Assembly: GCA_002320665.1 (NCBI GenBank)
Contig: DCKO01000016.1
Location: 3,857-66,567 of the forward strand
Direction of reading: 5' to 3'
DNA: 62,711 nt
Source of the DNA: Micavibrio sp. UBA1672
GTDB taxonomy: Bacteria; Pseudomonadota; Alphaproteobacteria; Micavibrionales; Micavibrionaceae
Position 1 is the first letter of the stretch; every line of letters begins with the position of its first letter. The position numbers were made by a program, and so were the translations under genes. Under the pieces are notes generated by a model, which did not search any database, had not been told where the DNA came from, and was given only the letters and a program-made list of their open reading frames with translations. Below are positions 1 through 7,533 of the stretch, in pieces.

Positions 1-785
1 CCCGCCGTATCAACCAGCTTGAATTTGCGCTCGTCATATTCCCAATCTACGGCGATGGCATCACGCGTAATGCCCGCTTCCGGCCCTGTCATCACGCGCT
101 GTTCTTTCAAGATGGCGTTGAGCAGCGTTGATTTCCCGACATTGGGCCGCCCTACAATCGCCAGCTTAATCGGCTTTTCAGGATCGATTTCTTCTTGCTC
201 GAATTCAAAATCTTCAAGCCCTTCAAGCGCGTCAATATTATCCGGCAAATCATCGGCAGAGTCTTCGCCGCGCATATCCTCTTCGTCTTCTTCTTTAAAA
301 TACGGGCGCAAGGCTTCGAATAAATCATCAAAGCCGTCACTATGGGCGGCGGACAAAGCTACCGGATCACCGAAGCCCAGACCGTAACTTTCTGCTACAC
401 CGCTTTGTGTTACTTTGGCGTTTTCACATTTATTGACCACCATGACGATGGGCTTTTTTTGTTTTCTCAAGAACGCCGCAAAGTGCTCATCTATCGGAGT
501 TACACCCTCGCGCCCGTCAATCACAAAGAGGATTAAGTCTGCTCTGGCCAGCGCCGCTTCGGTTTGCTGGCGCATGCGCCCTTGAATAGAATCGTCAAAG
601 GCCTCTTCAAGACCTGCTGTATCGATCACCATTAGAGGCTGACCGTATAAGTCCCCTTCAGCCTCGCGCCAGTCGCGCGTCACCCCGGGCGTATCATCGA
701 CAATCGCCAGATGTTTGCCAGCCAGTTTATTAAATAAGGTGGACTTACCAACATTGGGCCGCCCGATAATTGCTATTTTGAGCAT
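1..785 (-). CDS. der: Ribosome biogenesis GTPase Der (EngA), C-terminal part cut off by the window
   Basis: Der is a double GTPase that assists 50S ribosomal subunit maturation in the cytoplasm. The first G domain starts at once with the P-loop GRPNVGKS at residues 8-15, followed by the DTPGVTRD and DTAGLE switch motifs and NKCE. An acidic linker (about residues 160-200) leads to a second P-loop GRPNVGKS near residue 210 and a second DTAG motif, where the window ends. Two P-loops in one chain are diagnostic for Der. The ATG at 785 gives MLKIAIIGRPNVGKS, the normal N-terminus. It follows bamB in the same direction, a common proteobacterial arrangement. The KH-like C-terminal domain lies outside the window. 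Confidence 0.97.
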   Translation of the reverse strand, partial: MLKIAIIGRPNVGKSTLFNKLAGKHLAIVDDTPGVTRDWREAEGDLYGQPLMVIDTAGLEEAFDDSIQGRMRQQTEAALARADLILFVIDGREGVTPIDEHFAAFLRKQKKPIVMVVNKCENAKVTQSGVAESYGLGFGDPVALSAAHSDGFDDLFEALRPYFKEEDEEDMRGEDSADDLPDNIDALEGLEDFEFEQEEIDPEKPIKLAIVGRPNVGKSTLLNAILKEQRVMTGPEAGITRDAIAVDWEYDERKFKLVDTA

Positions 786-831
786 TGTTTTATAACTTTT
801 CTTTTATCTTGATGCTCTTATAGGGCAGAAC

Positions 832-2175
832 TTATTTCAGTGCAATCAAAGTTCCATCTTCGGCCAAAACATACATTATGCCATTGGAGATAATCGGCGT
901 AATCTGCATGGCTTTACCGATTTTGATTGAGCCTGTCATTTTACCGGTCTTGGCATCATATTTCAGGATTTCCCCGTGCGAGCCAGCCAGCAAAATATGA
1001 CCAGAGGCCATAATTGGAGATGACCATACAATCTCACCCTTTTGCTTTTCCGGATTTTCATAGCGTGGCACTTCCTCAACCCAGATAATCGCACCATCTT
1101 GTAAACGCAAGGCTACGAGTTGGTTATCACCGGAGAGCACAAAAACCGCATTACCAGCCACCCACGGTGTTGCCGAACCGCCGATTTCACGCTGCCAGAT
1201 CCGTGTACCTGTATGTTCTTGGATCGCGACCAGCTTATCGGAAAAGCTCATCGCAACCAGAACACCGCGATCCATCACAGGCATCGCCTTGATATCGGAC
1301 AGACTTTCAAGGCCACCGCCGAGACGCCTTACATTGGCAAGGTTATCCGACCATGCCACAGAACCATTTTCAACGCGCAGCGCTGTTAACTCACCGGATG
1401 AAAAGGCGGGCACAACAACCGATGTATTTGCCGCAGGGCTAGCCGCCCCGAGCAATCCTGTTGTCTCGCCGATACCGAGATAATCCCAAATTACTTTACC
1501 TGTGCTCGCATCAATCGCAAATAAGCGGTCATCCAGCGTGCTGACGAAAACGCGCCCACCGAGCGCAGTAGGCGCAGCTCTGGCCGGTGTCGGAAGGCCT
1601 GCGCGCCATTTGATTTCTCCATTGCCAACCGATACACAAATCAGTTCATTCGACCCATTGGTGACAAATAGAAAACCATTGGCAAAGGCAATACCGCCGC
1701 CAATTACATCTTCATCTTCTGCCTCATTGGAGACATCAACACTCCACGTTCTTTTACCGCTAGAGGCATCAAAGGCTGAAAGTATGCTTTCTGTGTCCAG
1801 CGTATAAACAACACCTTTCACGACGACTGGCTGCGAGGTTAAGGGCAATTCATGCTGGCTTCCTGTGCCGATATCGGCTTTCCAGAGGACCTTGCCACTA
1901 CCTGCCCATGCCAGATTATGCATGGCATGATTTGGGAAACCTCCCGCTTGCGGCCAATATTCATTTTGCCATTCCTGTGGCAAGGTAATGCCACCTTCTT
2001 CAATAGCAGATTCGTCCGGCACAAGTGATTTTTGCAGCGCCAGAACAGATAATCGTTTACCCTCAAGTGGCGGGGCTTTCTTTTCTTCGAAAACACTGGA
2101 TACGCCCGAACACGCAGAAAGGGATAACAAACAAGCACTTAATAACAGTGTTCTTTTTTTTGTGTGCATCAGCAT
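832..2175 (-). CDS. bamB: Outer membrane protein assembly factor BamB (YfgL), PQQ-type beta-propeller lipoprotein
   Basis: BamB is a lipoprotein subunit of the BAM complex that helps BamA insert beta-barrels. The N-terminus has a lipoprotein signal peptide with lipobox LSAC ending at Cys22 (an alternative LSAC ends at Cys15). The rest shows repeated propeller blades such as LSAFDASSGKRTWS, LFAIDASTGKVIWD and LKYDAKTGKMTGS, typical of PQQ-like propellers. The length of 447 aa is near or slightly above the family norm. The ATG lies 2 nt past the stop of the upstream YfgM-like gene, with GGGGAAAG 9 nt before it. It forms an operon with the upstream TPR gene and probably der. The third codon is also ATG and could serve as the start. 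Confidence 0.93.
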   Translation of the reverse strand: MLMHTKKRTLLLSACLLSLSACSGVSSVFEEKKAPPLEGKRLSVLALQKSLVPDESAIEEGGITLPQEWQNEYWPQAGGFPNHAMHNLAWAGSGKVLWKADIGTGSQHELPLTSQPVVVKGVVYTLDTESILSAFDASSGKRTWSVDVSNEAEDEDVIGGGIAFANGFLFVTNGSNELICVSVGNGEIKWRAGLPTPARAAPTALGGRVFVSTLDDRLFAIDASTGKVIWDYLGIGETTGLLGAASPAANTSVVVPAFSSGELTALRVENGSVAWSDNLANVRRLGGGLESLSDIKAMPVMDRGVLVAMSFSDKLVAIQEHTGTRIWQREIGGSATPWVAGNAVFVLSGDNQLVALRLQDGAIIWVEEVPRYENPEKQKGEIVWSSPIMASGHILLAGSHGEILKYDAKTGKMTGSIKIGKAMQITPIISNGIMYVLAEDGTLIALK

Positions 2176-2177
2176 GT

Positions 2178-2858
2178 TTAGTTACTTTCCCCTTCCTTTT
2201 TGGCAACATCTTGTTTCAAAGAATATAGCACATCCAGCGATAGCGCCTTTTGTTTCAAGCTATCAGGCACTGATTTTTCGGTCATCAGAAATTCAAGGTG
2301 ATTTCTGGCATCGGCATAGTTTTTGATATTATTTGCCAAAATAATTGCAGCCTCAAGTCTTGCATGAAATCGCAATGGATTCTCGGGATTGTTCCAGACT
2401 TTTTCAAGACCGGAGATCACTTTTTCAGCCGTCACACCCTGACCAGCCTCAACATTTAGCATCAAACGCAAGACCATAAAATCTGCTAGTGATCTGATAT
2501 CTCTAGGCAAAGAGGTATTGCCGCTCATATTCTGATAGAGTTTAAAGGCTTCTTCGGTTTTACCGTCTCTGGCCAAATTTCCGGCAACATTGAGTAATGT
2601 CAGCCCCTCAAGACCGGGTTGAAGCTCGGCAGCTTGCTTGATGATCTCATCGGTATTTTCACCCTCTAGCAAAACCAGCATTTTTTCTGTTTGCTTGAGA
2701 TTCGTGCTGTCCTTCCACCCCTTATTGACTTCATAGCCAATTGTTCCGAGAATAACCAGAATGATCGCTCCGATGATCAGACTTCCGTAATTTTCCCATA
2801 GTTTTTGAAGCTTTTCCTGCTTCATAGCCTCGTCGACTTCGGCAAAAATATCAGCCAT
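2178..2858 (-). CDS. YfgM-like tetratricopeptide ancillary membrane protein
   Basis: The 226-aa protein has a short cytoplasmic N-terminus (MADIFAEVDEAMKQEKLQ), one transmembrane helix at residues 26-43 and a helical TPR-like periplasmic domain. This is the layout of YfgM, an ancillary SecYEG/periplasmic chaperone partner found beside bamB and der in many proteobacteria. The opening EVDEAMKQEK pattern is common in alphaproteobacterial members. An AAGGAT element lies upstream of the ATG. The position just before bamB supports a role in envelope protein biogenesis. The family call rests on topology and synteny more than on sharp motifs. Confidence 0.82.
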   Translation of the reverse strand: MADIFAEVDEAMKQEKLQKLWENYGSLIIGAIILVILGTIGYEVNKGWKDSTNLKQTEKMLVLLEGENTDEIIKQAAELQPGLEGLTLLNVAGNLARDGKTEEAFKLYQNMSGNTSLPRDIRSLADFMVLRLMLNVEAGQGVTAEKVISGLEKVWNNPENPLRFHARLEAAIILANNIKNYADARNHLEFLMTEKSVPDSLKQKALSLDVLYSLKQDVAKKEGESN

Positions 2859-2946
2859 AGTGAAATAATCCTTGGATACTTAAATTTTGATTAGCGCTCA
2901 TCATACTGATATTTCTTGTATGATCCAGTGTAAATAACACAATTGG

Positions 2947-3501
2947 TTAATCCTTCCACTTGATCGAGCATCCCATTGAGGAATGCTGCGGGGTTGCCAC
3001 CTGCCCACCATGCTTTAAACCCTTCATGGCCTCCAGCAATTCCGGCACAGTGTCACTGGTAGCGGGTTTATTCATAGCACTATCTAGGCGTCCGCGATAT
3101 TGGAGCATGCCATTACCATCAAAGCCAAAAAAATCAGGCGTACAAACTGCATCATAAGCTTTTGCGACCTCTTGCGCTTCATCAATCACATAAGGGAAAT
3201 CAAATCCACTCTCTTTGGCGAAGAGCTTCATATTTTCAAATGAATCTTGCGGGTAGTTTTCGGTATCGTTGGGCATAATAGCAATTACACCGATTCCCTC
3301 ATTTTTGAGCCGTCTGGCTGTTTCAGCAATGCGGTCCGTAATCGCCTTCACATAAGGGCAATGATTACAAATAAACATTACCACAAGTCCGCCTTCGCCC
3401 ATAACATCGGCAAGCCCGACCATATTGCCATCAATATTACGCAAGGAAAAATCGGGAGCTTTAAAGCCTTCTTCACGCTGTGGTGTGTGCATCAAAACCA
3501 T
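2947..3501 (-). CDS. Thioredoxin-fold (AhpC/TSA-type) redox protein
   Basis: The protein has the thioredoxin-like/peroxiredoxin-type fold: GFKAPDFSLRNIDG near the start, a beta-strand leading to CNHCPYV (Cys45 and Cys48), and a DTENYPQDSFENMK segment. The CNHCPY signature is typical of a widespread 'thioredoxin family protein' group of unknown substrate. No signal peptide is seen, so it probably acts in the cytoplasm. The ATG at 3501 is chosen because AAGGAG lies 6 nt upstream; a TTG two codons earlier is less likely. It stands alone, with short gaps on both sides. A thiol-peroxidase or disulfide-reductase activity is a family-level expectation only. Confidence 0.85.
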   Translation of the reverse strand: MVLMHTPQREEGFKAPDFSLRNIDGNMVGLADVMGEGGLVVMFICNHCPYVKAITDRIAETARRLKNEGIGVIAIMPNDTENYPQDSFENMKLFAKESGFDFPYVIDEAQEVAKAYDAVCTPDFFGFDGNGMLQYRGRLDSAMNKPATSDTVPELLEAMKGLKHGGQVATPQHSSMGCSIKWKD

Positions 3502-3543
3502 TTCCAACTCCTTTTCTTCCTAAAAATGCCGAAATCTGATATA

Positions 3544-3894
3544 ATGAAATCTATGAGCAATGATGTTATCCTTAATCCAGCTTTTCATCAACCAGCCGGT
3601 TTTACACAAAATCAATTTAGAAAACTCGATCAACTTTACTGCATGACGGCTGCTGAAAAGGTTCTAACCTACAGAACTGTTGAATGTGATTTTGATGACG
3701 GAATAGCAAGCTATACCTATTTCAAGACCGAAGTAGATAGCCCTTATTTACAATTTGTTATCCGCAAAGTTGGCCCCAGAGCCACACATTTTGAGCTATA
3801 TAAGAAACACAAAGGTTGCATAGCAAAAAGCAGTATTTTCGAGCGCACATACGAAAAACTTAGAGAAGAAATTGAAAAGCTGTTTGAAGAGTAA
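3544..3894 (+). CDS. Conserved-looking hypothetical protein (116 aa)
   Basis: I do not recognise a family. The reading frame is open much further upstream, but that part lies opposite the thioredoxin-fold gene, so the start is placed at an ATG at 3544 or 3553. The protein is soluble, with no signal peptide or membrane helix. It has a mixed N-terminal half and a charged helical C-terminus (YEKLREEIEKLFEE). No clear Shine-Dalgarno sequence precedes either ATG. Codon use looks like the neighbours, which supports a real gene. It lies tandem to the L,D-transpeptidase gene, but a functional link is not shown. Confidence 0.6.
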   Translation: MKSMSNDVILNPAFHQPAGFTQNQFRKLDQLYCMTAAEKVLTYRTVECDFDDGIASYTYFKTEVDSPYLQFVIRKVGPRATHFELYKKHKGCIAKSSIFERTYEKLREEIEKLFEE

Positions 3895-3950
3895 GTCATA
3901 CGCCTTTTGAGCCTTGCCTTTTCATTCAAACACACGCTATATTTTATCAT

Positions 3951-5099
3951 ATGTACCGATCCACATATCATTCACAAACAAAGAATCCAAAATCCCGAAT
4001 TAAAAAATATTTGGGATATGGGTGTTTTTGTGTTTTAGCATCGACCTCTTTGTTTAGCCCCCAGAAGGCTTATGCGGATTACGAGAAAAAATATATTGGC
4101 AAGATGCAAACGCATATTGCCGTTTATGAAGATACGCTTGTTCATTTGGCGCGCAAATACGGCATGGGCTTTGTCGAGGTGCGCGCAGCCAACCCTGAAC
4201 TTGATCCGTGGATTCCTGGAGAAGGTGCAAAAGTCACCATTCCCTCACGCCATTTATTACCAGATGCCCCTCATGATGGCATTGTGATCAATCTGCCTGA
4301 AATGCGGGTTTTTGCTTTTGTAAATGGCGATGAAGAACCCTCTACTTTCCCTATCGGGATCGGACGGGAAGGATTAGGCACACCGACTGGCGAGACCAGC
4401 ATTATTCGCAAAAAAGTCGGGCCGACTTGGCGTCCAACCCAGCGTATGCTGGATGAAGATCCCGAGCTTCCAAAAGTTGTACCGCCCGGCCCTGATAACC
4501 CATTAGGCACGCATGCCCTTTATCTGGGCTGGCCGACTTATGCTATTCACGGGACAAACCGCCCCTATGGAATCGGACGACGTGTTAGTAGTGGCTGTAT
4601 CCGCATGTATCCCGAAAGCATTGAAGCCTTTTACGAGCTTATCCCAGTTGGCACGAAGGTTAATGTCGTCAATCAACCCATTAAGCTAGCTTGGATTGGT
4701 AATGAATTATTCCTCGAAGCGCATCCTGATCTGGATCAGGCACTTGCCATGGAGCAAAGCGGCGAAGTTCATGAGCAAAAGCTGAGTGAAGATGATATCA
4801 AGCATATCATTCAGATTTCCGGTGAGTATGAAGAATATCTGAACTGGCCGCGCATTCGCGCCGCTTTGAGGGAAAGAAAGGGCTATCCGATCCGCATAGG
4901 ACGTCGCCCGAGCGATATAATCGAAGAGGTTAACACTGAAATTGATGAAGAAGCCGATCTTGATCAGGAAGAGACTTTAAATATCAAAAAAGCGCCTACA
5001 GAATCCCCCCCAGAAAAAGATGACCTGCAGGAGAAAATCAAAAGCGCTGCGGTTGCGGAAAAGCCGGATAATTCTCCGCCCAAATGGGGAAACCGGTAA
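3951..5099 (+). CDS. L,D-transpeptidase (YkuD) with N-terminal LysM-like domain
   Basis: The enzyme is expected to form 3-3 peptidoglycan cross-links or attach proteins to peptidoglycan in the periplasm. An atypical Sec signal precedes AYADYEKKY (around residue 42). A LysM-like module spans about residues 52-102 (IAVYEDTLVHLARKYG, then VRAANPELDPWIPG). The YkuD domain spans about 110-242, with the catalytic motifs HGTN at 200-203 and SSGCIRM with Cys216. A charged, low-complexity tail rich in E, D and K follows (about 300-382). This is the ErfK/YbiS/YcfS architecture plus a tail. It lies 43 nt upstream of the toxin-like gene at 5143 on the same strand. Whether it belongs to that island is unclear. 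Confidence 0.93.
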   Translation: MYRSTYHSQTKNPKSRIKKYLGYGCFCVLASTSLFSPQKAYADYEKKYIGKMQTHIAVYEDTLVHLARKYGMGFVEVRAANPELDPWIPGEGAKVTIPSRHLLPDAPHDGIVINLPEMRVFAFVNGDEEPSTFPIGIGREGLGTPTGETSIIRKKVGPTWRPTQRMLDEDPELPKVVPPGPDNPLGTHALYLGWPTYAIHGTNRPYGIGRRVSSGCIRMYPESIEAFYELIPVGTKVNVVNQPIKLAWIGNELFLEAHPDLDQALAMEQSGEVHEQKLSEDDIKHIIQISGEYEEYLNWPRIRAALRERKGYPIRIGRRPSDIIEEVNTEIDEEADLDQEETLNIKKAPTESPPEKDDLQEKIKSAAVAEKPDNSPPKWGNR

Positions 5100-5142
5100 T
5101 TTTAGCCTTGCATTCGGCTGAAGCTATACGTTTGATAACATC

Positions 5143-6102
5143 ATGATAAAATTCAAAGCCTATCTGACCGGATTTTTACTGGCGTGGTTTATCCTTTATG
5201 CCAATACAGCGTGGAGCTTGTCTACGCCTGCCCCCCTACCCTCTGCGGTGATGCATAATTCGATTATCGAAATCGGGAAGATGAAGCCCAAGCCGCGGCT
5301 GGATAAAAAGAAGAAAGGCACGGGAACGCAGGCACATCGTCAGCAGATTATCAAGCAAATAGAACGCCGCCAGTGGGAACGTGAAGCCCTTGAAACGCTC
5401 AAACAGCAAATCCGTAAACCCAACCCGTCTGAACAAATGTATTTTACATTCCTCAAAGGCGGGCTGGTTTTTCAGGAAGGCGGGCCGAATGGCGGACGTA
5501 CCATCGAATATTATGTGGGCTTGAGCGAAAAAGGTTTAAAAACCCGCTATACCTATGACAAGGCCCTGATGCGGCCAGATGGCACAAAAATCGATTATGT
5601 CTCGACCTTCCGTAGCTTGCGCGAGGCAGAGCTCCTGATTGAAAAAACCATGCAGGAGAACATGAAGACGAGCCAAGGCCGCAAGGACATGAGTGACCTT
5701 GTGAAAGGCGCGCGGCAAGAATTAATCTGGCAGCATAACTTCCACAGCTCCACAGGGCATATGCTGAACGGCCCCAAAGGGGATATTATTGATGCTTATG
5801 GCGTTCAGGTCAGATTACGTCACGCGGATAGCACAAATGGCTGGCGGCTTCTTGAGGCCATGCCGGTGAAGGGTAAAATATCTGAAAAATTGAGAGAATT
5901 TACACCTTTCACTCACCCATCTGAATTCGAGAGCATTAGAGGACGAGATGCGGTCAGGAACAAGAAAAATAAAGAAATTTGGGTTAAAGATAGACTTCAC
6001 AAAGATCATTATGAAGTATACAAAAACTTAAAAGATTTTGAAAAGGGTCGTCGCTCTCGTTCTGTATGGAATGATGGAAGACTAAAGGAAATATTCAAAT
6101 GA
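5143..6102 (+). CDS. Secreted toxin-like protein: degenerate RNase A-like domain plus C-terminal HKDHY-type module
   Basis: Residues 1-25 form a Sec signal peptide (ending near NTAWS). A basic helical segment follows (KPKPRLDKKKKG, HRQQIIKQIERRQWERE). Residues 108-244 align by eye with the RNase A-like toxin encoded at 7530: GGRTIEYYVG against GGHTIERHVG, STFRSLREAE against STFHSLKKAE, and GWRLLEAMPVKG against GWKVLTAYPEKG. The first His, the second His and the Thr/Tyr pair are replaced by Arg119, Tyr124, Glu238 and Met240, so RNase activity is doubtful. Residues 246-319 form an extra basic module with WVKDRLHKDHYEV and KGRRSRSVWNDGR. The W-x2-D-x2-HKDH-[YW]-x-V pattern recurs in polymorphic-toxin tips. 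The gene overlaps the next gene by ATGA. Toxicity is inferred. Confidence 0.72.
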   Translation: MIKFKAYLTGFLLAWFILYANTAWSLSTPAPLPSAVMHNSIIEIGKMKPKPRLDKKKKGTGTQAHRQQIIKQIERRQWEREALETLKQQIRKPNPSEQMYFTFLKGGLVFQEGGPNGGRTIEYYVGLSEKGLKTRYTYDKALMRPDGTKIDYVSTFRSLREAELLIEKTMQENMKTSQGRKDMSDLVKGARQELIWQHNFHSSTGHMLNGPKGDIIDAYGVQVRLRHADSTNGWRLLEAMPVKGKISEKLREFTPFTHPSEFESIRGRDAVRNKKNKEIWVKDRLHKDHYEVYKNLKDFEKGRRSRSVWNDGRLKEIFK

Positions 6103-6305
6103 ACGACCAGAAATTACGTATTATAAAAAATTTACTTAACAGACACCAAGTTGTGAATATATCGCAAGTAGGAAATTCGGTTATTTTGGATTTTCACGGT
6201 GACGTCAGATTATTTATTGATAGCGGCAGCTCTGGCCTAGATTTTTCTCTAATCGCAATGACAGAAGCTGCTGTAGACTTAATTGAGAGTTTGTCGGAAA
6301 ATTAG
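6099..6305 (+). CDS. Small acidic protein, candidate immunity protein for the 5143-6102 toxin
   Basis: This 68-aa soluble protein starts at an ATG that overlaps the toxin stop codon (ATGA), with AAGGA about 10 nt upstream, so translation is probably coupled. It has a beta-rich middle (VVNISQVGNSVILDFHGDV) and a C-terminal helix rich in acidic residues, and lacks a signal peptide. I do not recognise a family. The position directly after the toxin and the small acidic nature are what is expected of a cognate immunity protein binding the basic C-terminal module. Function is inferred from context alone. Confidence 0.6.
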   Translation: MNDQKLRIIKNLLNRHQVVNISQVGNSVILDFHGDVRLFIDSGSSGLDFSLIAMTEAAVDLIESLSEN

Positions 6306-6322
6306 ATATATTAAGAAATGAT

Positions 6323-6556
6323 ATGCCATCAATTGCATGCAAATGTGGAAATAGAATAAGTTGGTCGCTAATCCCCAACCCGATTGAGACACTTGCCTTT
6401 CCTGATACAGAGCGTGTTTCATACTCCAGTGTGATTGCCTCTGGTAAATTATATGAACAAACAACAAGTATCATGGAGTGCGATGAATGTTCCAGATTGG
6501 TGATTTTCTGGGATGGATTCAAGCATAACCCTGTTTTTTATAAAAAAGAAAAGTAA
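6323..6556 (+). CDS. Zinc-ribbon candidate immunity protein (77 aa)
   Basis: The protein has CKCG at residues 6-9 and CDEC at 53-56, a four-cysteine zinc-ribbon arrangement, and ends with RLVIFWDGFKHNPVFYKKE. The same two cysteine pairs and the IFWDGF-x3-P-x-FY-x-KE ending occur in the C-terminal 75 residues of the next gene, so the two are paralogues. Here only the ribbon part is present. The start ATG has a weak upstream purine run. Small Cys-pair proteins of this kind occur near toxin genes as immunity factors, which is the favoured reading. A binding partner cannot be named from sequence. Confidence 0.62.
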   Translation: MPSIACKCGNRISWSLIPNPIETLAFPDTERVSYSSVIASGKLYEQTTSIMECDECSRLVIFWDGFKHNPVFYKKEK

Positions 6557-6576
6557 AGGGAAGGATATTTACAAAC

Positions 6577-7221
6577 ATGGCTATCAGCGCTCAAAGTCAA
6601 ATTTCAGAAGGAGAAATGGATAACTTAGCGGGTTTGACCCCTGATGGTTTTTTGGGGGTGCGCGAAAATGCTTCTTCGGAGGAGTTTTTATATTTTTATC
6701 TTATATTTCAAGATTCTAGCTTTAAATTTTATATCTACGATCATCTTTTATACTGGGAAAATGCCGACAAAAATCCAGAAGATGACCTGAAGGATGGCAG
6801 GTCATATGTGGATCTATTGGCCATGTATGATGTAAAAGCGCAACCCGTTCGTAAAATACACATGAAAGATTATATGCTTACTATCCTATTGGAGACGGAT
6901 AATTTCTATGTCGGACATAGTCTAAAGAATTGTGTTATGCATAAAAAAGCCAAGGAACACCAGATCATTAAGATTGATGTGCCTAAACTTGATTGCAAAT
7001 GCGGACATAAGCTTGGCGTGCCAGATCAACCATTCCCGAATGAACTGCTCTGGCTTATGATCTCGGATGTTGAATATGATAACTATACGGGCTTGATTGA
7101 TCTTGATGAGTTTTATCAAAAAATCAAAAGTTTTCTTTTGAAATGCTCCAAATGTGAACGGCTGGCCATTTTCTGGGATGGATTTGAGAATGATCCTACA
7201 TTCTACGAAAAAGAAGATTGA
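6577..7221 (+). CDS. Two-domain candidate immunity protein with C-terminal zinc ribbon (214 aa)
   Basis: Residues 1-135 form an unknown domain with an aromatic-rich stretch (EEFLYFYLIFQDSSFKFYIY). Residues 138-214 form a zinc ribbon with CKCG (140-143), CSKC (190-193) and the ending IFWDGFENDPTFYEKED, which matches the whole of the preceding 77-aa protein. The protein is acidic with no signal peptide. GGAAGG lies about 12 nt upstream of the ATG at 6577. An internal ATG at residue 14 has AAGGAG only 2 nt before it, too close to be preferred. The tandem short and long versions suggest duplication followed by domain gain or loss. An immunity role is inferred. Confidence 0.62.
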   Translation: MAISAQSQISEGEMDNLAGLTPDGFLGVRENASSEEFLYFYLIFQDSSFKFYIYDHLLYWENADKNPEDDLKDGRSYVDLLAMYDVKAQPVRKIHMKDYMLTILLETDNFYVGHSLKNCVMHKKAKEHQIIKIDVPKLDCKCGHKLGVPDQPFPNELLWLMISDVEYDNYTGLIDLDEFYQKIKSFLLKCSKCERLAIFWDGFENDPTFYEKED

Positions 7222-7227
7222 TTGCTC

Positions 7228-7533
7228 ATGCGTTTTATTGAAAATCTGAAAAAATTAAGAAAACATACCGCTATTATGATAAATGAAGAGTCATTATTTG
7301 ACGCCATAAGTTTTGTATGTGGTATGGATATTATGTTGGAAGAATCGATTTTATATGGCTTTCGTGAATGGTTACTTACAAAAAAACTCAAAAAAACATC
7401 TCCATTTTCTTTAGATGAAGTAGTTCAAACATATCTAGAATCTCAAGGTATAGATAAAAAAAAGCAAGCAGTGGCCTTTCTTGATTTGGTTTTCGAGTTT
7501 CTGGAGGATAAGGGAATAACGGATGTTAGATGA
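7228..7533 (+). CDS. Small helical protein of the toxin island (101 aa), unknown
   Basis: The protein is predicted to be mainly helical (IENLKKLRKHTAIM, SILYGFREWLLTKKLKK, AVAFLDLVFEFLEDKG) without signal peptide. I do not recognise a family. The ATG at 7228 lies 6 nt after the stop of the zinc-ribbon gene; a TTG at 7222 would extend it by two residues. Its stop overlaps the start of the RNase A-like toxin gene (ATGA at 7530-7533), so the two are likely translated together. It could be an immunity protein, a chaperone or an adaptor for the following toxin. Confidence 0.55.
   Translation: MRFIENLKKLRKHTAIMINEESLFDAISFVCGMDIMLEESILYGFREWLLTKKLKKTSPFSLDEVVQTYLESQGIDKKKQAVAFLDLVFEFLEDKGITDVR

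Noticed and set aside
3247..3543. N-terminal extension of the 116-aa hypothetical gene
   Set aside because: The extension lies opposite the thioredoxin-fold gene and reads as its antisense; starting at 3544 avoids the overlap.
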